Shown here: positions 6,009-10,183 of the stretch, piece by piece | Numbering within the stretch: position 1 is the first letter of the stretch | Layout of the letters: the number at the start of each line of letters is the position of its first letter | Made by a program: the position numbers and the translations under genes | Notes under the pieces: generated by a model | Told to the model about the DNA's origin: nothing | What the model saw: only the letters and a program-made list of their open reading frames with translations | Database searches by the model: none | Source: Clostridia bacterium | GTDB lineage: Bacteria; Bacillota; Clostridia; Oscillospirales; CAG-382 | Length of the DNA stretch: 10,183 nt | Direction: 5' to 3' | NCBI GenBank assembly: GCA_017938055.1 | Contig: JAGBCG010000084.1 | Span: 1 to 10,183, forward strand

Positions 6009-9000
6009 ATGAGAACAAATCGTTTAATAGCAATGCTGTTAGTAGTTGTGATGTTGATGCAGACAATATCCTTTGCATTGACACCAAATGATTTTACGGA
6101 TTTTCCTGCAGAGGATAACTGGGCATTTGAAGCAATGGACGCGGCACTGAAAAATGACCTTTTGCAAGGAAAAGGCGATGGAATAATCGCACCGTCTGCA
6201 AATCTTACAAGAGCAGAATTTGCTGCAGTTGTAACAAGAGCCTTTGGAGCTACTGTCACATCAGACATTTCTTTCCTTACAGACGTTAAGGCGGGAGATT
6301 GGTTCTTTGATGATAATAGCGTTTCAAAGGCATATCATATGGGCGTTATGAATGGTACGAGTGATACCACATTCCATCCAAACGATAATATGAGAAGAGA
6401 AGACGTTTTCCTTACTCTTGCACGAGCTCTTTTTGTGTCTGGAACAGATGAGGAAATTCTAAGTAAGTTTGAAGACAACGCACTTGTTGACTCATGGGCA
6501 AAAGAAGCTTTAATCGGAATGGTGGATGAAAGCTACGTAAACGGTTATCATGATGAAGAAAACGATGTATGGACATTAAAGCCAAGAGCAAGTATAACAA
6601 GAGCAGAGCTAGCACAGGTTTTCCATAACTTGTTTAAGTATTACATAAGTGCTAAGGATGTAACCGAAGCAAACGCAGGTGTTTTTGGCGGAACTGATAA
6701 GGAGAATAGAGTAGTATTTGACGGCTCTGTTGTAGTAAGAACACCCGATGTTACACTCCAGAACGCAGTAATAGAGGGTGACCTTGTCGTTGCTGACGGC
6801 GTTGGTAACGGAGAATTTAAGCTAATAAATACTCATGTTAAGGGTAACATTATTATTCGTGGCGGTGAAGGAAAGGTTGGAGAAAGAGAAGCTGACACCG
6901 AACGCTTGGTTGACTTTGTAGGAGTTAAGGTTGACGGTAATGTTATCGTTAATAATGTAAATGGTACAGTTAACTTCCATAACTATAAGAGTGATTTTGA
7001 AAAAGCAGTTGTTGAAAATACTCCTGCAACATATCTTCCCACAGGAGGTAGCTCAGGCGGTTCCGGCGTAATCTCAAGAATTCCATTCAAGGTAGTACGT
7101 CATTTCGAACCTCTCGAGGATGGTGTGGATTATGATGATTATATCACAGGTACTGATGACTACTATGTCATTGCTCAGAGTGTTACAAAGGGAAGCACAG
7201 TATACCCCAATGATATTGCAAATGGTGTAGATCATGAGGGCTTTGAAATTGATACTGATCATGATAATTACGATGAATACTTAAGCGGTGTTAAAGTCAA
7301 TGTAAGAAATACAGTATTTGATGTTTACTATAAACGTCTTACATACACAGTGAAGTTCGGTGACATAAGCGAAGAAACATATAAGTACGGCTATGAACTC
7401 ACACTTGACGATATCCCTGAGGATAGCGAAGTAGCAGTTGATGACGATGAAAAGTTCTTAGGCTGGTCAACAAATCCAACTGCCACAACAGGTACGTCAA
7501 GAAATGATCTTGTTGGAACAAAGGTAACAGAGGGTGTAGTATATTACCCTGTAATAGTTGATAAGGATGCAGTAGTATATTATACAGAGCATTACTTTGA
7601 AGCACTTGAACTTAATAATGACGGAACACCCAAGTATGAGCTTTATCAGACAGATGAAAATTATGGCAAGATAACTACTTCTGTTGTTGCAGAGTATCTT
7701 GATGAAGTCGGATTTGAAAAGATTACCTACAAGGATCAGCTTTTGTCAGGTCAGATTCCTAAACCTGAAGACGGCGTGCTTACTCTTAAGGTATACTATA
7801 ACAGAAAAATGCTCACCGTAAGCTTCTATGATGCAACAAGTGATTTCTACAGTAGTCAAACTCAGACATATTCCCAGCCCTCAGCACAGGTAAAGGTAAG
7901 ATACGGAACAGCTGTTGATGCGGATGAAAACCTTGATAAGTACATACAAGCTGAAACAACCTATGAGGATAACAATTTCTACTTTGATAGGGGATATGAA
8001 CAAGGTTTCTGGAGAGAGCCTGCTTTCGGTAATGTATATAACTCACTTGGAGGAAAGGTTTATCATGAGATACCTCTTTACTGGTGGTATGAAAATGCTG
8101 AAAGCGGAGAATTTGAAAAGTTCTATGTAGAAGGCGGAGAAAATAGCCTCGTATTTACCTCAGATGTGGATGTGTATTCCAAGTCAAAGAGAATAGATGT
8201 CAGATTATTGATGGATGACTTTAAGTATGAGGGATATTTCTATGCATACTATGATGACGATACAAGATTTATTGATACAGTAAAGGATATGCTTTTTGTC
8301 AACGGTCCATCTATCATTGATGCTGTTGAAATTGCAGAGATTGAGGATAAATCTTACTCAAAGCTTGCCGATAAGGGTATTTTCCATGAGGTTGGTGGTA
8401 AATACGAAATTTCAAACTTCAATAAGCTTATAAAATTCACAAGACTTATGGGCGAGCAGGAGTTTGAAAATTTCCTTCAAAGCTTTATCGATGACAGTGC
8501 AGTAACAAAACTTGAGGATTTCCTGTTCGATTATATTACAACACATGATATAGACGAAACAGCAGAGCATCTTAAGGAGCTTGTTGATGATCTTATAGTT
8601 GGTCATGAAGATATTGCACACCAGATGATGAACGATCTTGCAGCTGATATTATCGAAAAAGATATTTCTCACGTTGAACAGTTCTTTATGACTTATACGA
8701 CGTCTTTGGTTGATGCAAATGATACAGACGACCTTGAAAAAATGATTTGTGAAATGTTCGCAGATTATAAGAAAACAAATGAGGCTGAATTTGTTGCATT
8801 TGTAACAGATGTAGTTGTTAAAGCACTAAGTGAAGACACTCCTAATGCTGATGTTGTTAAGATGATTGAAGACTATATTAAGTCAGAAACCAAGAAGGGT
8901 ACATACAATGATGAAATTATTGATTACATTATGGGTATGACCGACGCTGACTTTAAGAGTGCGGCAATAGCGGTAATTAATGAAGATGTTACAATCATCG

Positions 9001-10183
9001 AAAACGATGTAAAGCAAAAGATAATTACTGATGACACCTTTGTAAAAACAATAATTGATGAAATCTTTGCTTTTGACAGTAATACTGTTGATAGTGAAAT
9101 TAAAAAGTATATTAAGAACTATAACCTTGTTGATAAATATATCAAAAATAATCCTGATGTAATTGTTGACTACCTTACTGACGAGCAAATCGGCGAGTTC
9201 TATGGTTCATATATACCGGGTGTTACTCTTACAAGAAATGAAAAAATTGATGCTGTAAAACAGTTTATAGCAGATGATCCTGATGCAGTATCAAAGCTGA
9301 AGAATTATGCAGGCTCAGGTAATGTTGATACATTGGTAAGTAAATATTATGATGAGAATAAGGACACCGTAAAATCTGAAATGAAGACTGAGGTTGTTTC
9401 AAATCCAACACTTAGAACAGAGCTTGCTGCTTTTGCAATAAAACTTATTAAGAACGATGAATTCAGTGATCTTCTTGATTTTGCTATTGATGATTACCTT
9501 ACAGATGTGCTTGCTGATGATGACAAAAAGTTAGCCCTTGCTCAGAAAGAGGTTGGTAGACTCAGTAATGATAAGGTTTATAATCTTGACTTTGTTCAGG
9601 ATGCAATCAGTACAGTTATAGACGATATTATTGCTGATGTTAAGCTGTATGAGAAAGATGGCAATGATGAAACCGAAAGTGAATATGTTGCAGATATCAA
9701 GAAATATGTAAAATCTATCAATAATTTTGCTGATATTGTTGACGCATTTATACACACAAGTGAAGAATTCAGAAACGATATTATTGTCAAGCTCTTTGAT
9801 AACCTCTATGCGTCTGACCCTGATCATACAATAATTCTTAAATTTATGACAAAGGTTACAGATAAGATGATCGAAGAGGGCGACATAGATATTAATATCT
9901 TTGTTACTGTAATTGAGTATATCAGAGATATGGGCGAGCATGGCCATGAACTTACACGTGATATTATTGATAACCTTATGACGCTTGGTGACGACCTGGT
10001 AAGCTACGTTGAAGATAAACTTGGCTGGATTGATAACAGCGGTAAGCTTGAAGCATCCCTTAAATTCAAGAAGGAAGTAACTTATGAAGAAAAGTTTGAG
10101 GTAACTCTTCTTAATGATGAATTTATCATGGATAAGGTTGCTGAAAAGGTTGAGGCGATGACATTTGATGCATTCATGGATGA
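6009..10183 (+). CDS. Large secreted SLH-domain surface protein (3' end beyond window)
   Basis: The frame stays open from the ATG at 6009 to the window edge, giving 1391 residues without a stop. AGAGG (5994-5998) supports the start. Order: Sec signal peptide (1-24, MRTNR then a hydrophobic core, likely cleaved after SFA); three SLH domains (about 28-210) that bind wall polysaccharide; a beta-solenoid-like module (about 232-326); a Gly/Ser linker (345-353); alternating beta-rich repeats (about 358-695); then a long acidic, mostly helical region (about 755-1391) with a degenerate repeat of about 42 residues. Only one cysteine is visible (in MICEMF, near 916), as usual for exported proteins of Gram-positive bacteria. 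No enzyme motif is apparent; a structural, adhesive or S-layer-associated role is inferred. No LPXTG can be assessed because the C-terminus is missing. It is probably co-transcribed with the preceding membrane protein gene. Confidence 0.93.
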   Translation, partial: MRTNRLIAMLLVVVMLMQTISFALTPNDFTDFPAEDNWAFEAMDAALKNDLLQGKGDGIIAPSANLTRAEFAAVVTRAFGATVTSDISFLTDVKAGDWFFDDNSVSKAYHMGVMNGTSDTTFHPNDNMRREDVFLTLARALFVSGTDEEILSKFEDNALVDSWAKEALIGMVDESYVNGYHDEENDVWTLKPRASITRAELAQVFHNLFKYYISAKDVTEANAGVFGGTDKENRVVFDGSVVVRTPDVTLQNAVIEGDLVVADGVGNGEFKLINTHVKGNIIIRGGEGKVGEREADTERLVDFVGVKVDGNVIVNNVNGTVNFHNYKSDFEKAVVENTPATYLPTGGSSGGSGVISRIPFKVVRHFEPLEDGVDYDDYITGTDDYYVIAQSVTKGSTVYPNDIANGVDHEGFEIDTDHDNYDEYLSGVKVNVRNTVFDVYYKRLTYTVKFGDISEETYKYGYELTLDDIPEDSEVAVDDDEKFLGWSTNPTATTGTSRNDLVGTKVTEGVVYYPVIVDKDAVVYYTEHYFEALELNNDGTPKYELYQTDENYGKITTSVVAEYLDEVGFEKITYKDQLLSGQIPKPEDGVLTLKVYYNRKMLTVSFYDATSDFYSSQTQTYSQPSAQVKVRYGTAVDADENLDKYIQAETTYEDNNFYFDRGYEQGFWREPAFGNVYNSLGGKVYHEIPLYWWYENAESGEFEKFYVEGGENSLVFTSDVDVYSKSKRIDVRLLMDDFKYEGYFYAYYDDDTRFIDTVKDMLFVNGPSIIDAVEIAEIEDKSYSKLADKGIFHEVGGKYEISNFNKLIKFTRLMGEQEFENFLQSFIDDSAVTKLEDFLFDYITTHDIDETAEHLKELVDDLIVGHEDIAHQMMNDLAADIIEKDISHVEQFFMTYTTSLVDANDTDDLEKMICEMFADYKKTNEAEFVAFVTDVVVKALSEDTPNADVVKMIEDYIKSETKKGTYNDEIIDYIMGMTDADFKSAAIAVINEDVTIIENDVKQKIITDDTFVKTIIDEIFAFDSNTVDSEIKKYIKNYNLVDKYIKNNPDVIVDYLTDEQIGEFYGSYIPGVTLTRNEKIDAVKQFIADDPDAVSKLKNYAGSGNVDTLVSKYYDENKDTVKSEMKTEVVSNPTLRTELAAFAIKLIKNDEFSDLLDFAIDDYLTDVLADDDKKLALAQKEVGRLSNDKVYNLDFVQDAISTVIDDIIADVKLYEKDGNDETESEYVADIKKYVKSINNFADIVDAFIHTSEEFRNDIIVKLFDNLYASDPDHTIILKFMTKVTDKMIEEGDIDINIFVTVIEYIRDMGEHGHELTRDIIDNLMTLGDDLVSYVEDKLGWIDNSGKLEASLKFKKEVTYEEKFEVTLLNDEFIMDKVAEKVEAMTFDAFMD
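6090..6638 (+). other. Three SLH domains of the surface protein
   Basis: SLH1 (about residues 28-80) starts FTDFPAEDNWAFEAM and ends with the binding motif TRAEFAAVVTRAF. SLH2 (about 88-142) has AGDWFFDDNSVSKAYHMGVMNG and FHPNDNMRREDVFLTLARAL, where the TRAE motif is changed to RRED. SLH3 (about 153-210) has SWAKEALIGMVDESYVNGY and ITRAELAQVFHNLF. TRAE-type motifs contact pyruvylated secondary wall polymer in characterised SLH proteins. Two of the three sites therefore look canonical. Confidence 0.92.
6702..6986 (+). other. Beta-solenoid-like module next to the SLH domains
   Basis: Residues about 232-326 show short alternating beta rungs such as VTLQNAVIEGDLVVADGVG, FKLINTHVKGNIIIRGGEG and VGVKVDGNVIVNNVNGTVNF. 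The pattern (V-T-L-x-N, then E/K-G-D/N, then a hydrophobic strand and a glycine turn) resembles the small beta-helix that often follows SLH triplets in Clostridia and Paenibacillus proteins. It probably acts as a rigid spacer; no catalytic residues are evident. Confidence 0.65.
7080..8096 (+). repeat. Alternating MucBP-like and InlB B-repeat-like beta modules
   Basis: Two kinds of unit alternate over about residues 358-696. Type A units run from VVRHFEPLEDG to FDVYYKRLTYTVKF (about 361-450) and from YYTEHYFEALELN to LKVYYNRKMLTVSF (about 524-606). Both end in V-Y-Y-x-R followed by a T-V-x-F strand. Type B units follow each: about 447-514 with YKYGYELTLDDIP and KFLGWSTNP, and about 603-694 with RYGTAV, GFWRE and LYWWYE. 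The layout resembles the MucBP and Listeria-Bacteroides repeats of Gram-positive surface proteins, which act as stalks or adhesive modules. The copies are too divergent for DNA-level repetition. Confidence 0.7.
9006..9563 (+). repeat. Degenerate helical repeat of about 42 residues in the SLH protein
   Basis: Within residues about 1000-1185 a motif recurs: hydrophobic-K-x-x-hydrophobic, two variable residues, two D/N-type residues, then P/T/D and a hydrophobic helix. Copies are VKQKIITDDTFV, VDKYIKNNPDVIV, VKQFIADDPDAVS, MKTEVVSNPTLRT and a weaker LTDVLADDDKKLA. The marker residues are T1010, P1049, P1091, P1133 and D1172, spaced 39, 42, 42 and 39 residues. Similar but less regular segments, such as SFIDDSAVTKLEDFL near 825-839, occur earlier. 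I cannot assign the repeat to a known family. Confidence 0.5.

Noticed and set aside
9531..9947. Minus-strand open frames (also 8883-9188) opposite the SLH protein gene, rich in I, N, C and Y
   Set aside because: These arise because the plus-strand gene uses many GAT, AAT and ATT codons, whose reverse lacks stops. No ribosome binding site or domain supports them.

Overview
The window is a piece of an AT-rich Bacillota genome, most likely an uncultured Clostridia (an Oscillospirales- or Lachnospirales-like gut anaerobe). The signs are low GC, strong purine-rich ribosome binding sites, consensus sigma-A promoters, a clostridial-type E2-like acyltransferase, and a Gram-positive surface protein with S-layer homology (SLH) domains. 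Genus-level placement is not possible from the sequence alone. There is no tRNA, rRNA, CRISPR array, insertion sequence or phage gene.

Layout. (1) 10-864, minus strand: a lipoyl-less member of the 2-oxoacid dehydrogenase E2/chloramphenicol acetyltransferase fold, with glutamate at the usual catalytic histidine. It has its own extended -10 promoter and is divergent from the next unit. (2) 1073-4637, plus strand: a regulator-plus-pathway module. It holds a ROK-family repressor, a DegT/DnrJ/EryC1/StrS PLP aminotransferase and a Gfo/Idh/MocA oxidoreductase, closed by a strong intrinsic terminator at 4748-4785. (3) 4979 to the right edge, plus strand: an envelope operon with a perfect consensus promoter. 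It holds a TTG-started single-pass membrane protein with a long acidic linker, then a very large secreted SLH protein (more than 1391 residues) that runs off the window.

How the parts work together. Near-identical palindromes with arms AATTTGTCCA / TGGACAAATT lie just after the -10 box of the ROK gene and directly before the aminotransferase gene. The simplest reading is that the ROK protein represses itself and the two-gene operon until a sugar-like ligand appears. The oxidoreductase and aminotransferase would together oxidise a sugar or cyclitol hydroxyl to a ketone and aminate it, or run the reverse to break down an amino sugar; the substrate is unknown. The last operon looks like an envelope pair: one protein anchored in the membrane, the other held on the wall by SLH domains and extending outward through a beta-solenoid, beta-rich repeats and a long helical region.

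Most notable: the shared ROK operator pair, the minimal regulator/aminotransferase/dehydrogenase module, the His-to-Glu change in the acyltransferase, and a degenerate helical repeat of about 42 residues in the SLH protein that I cannot assign to a known family.
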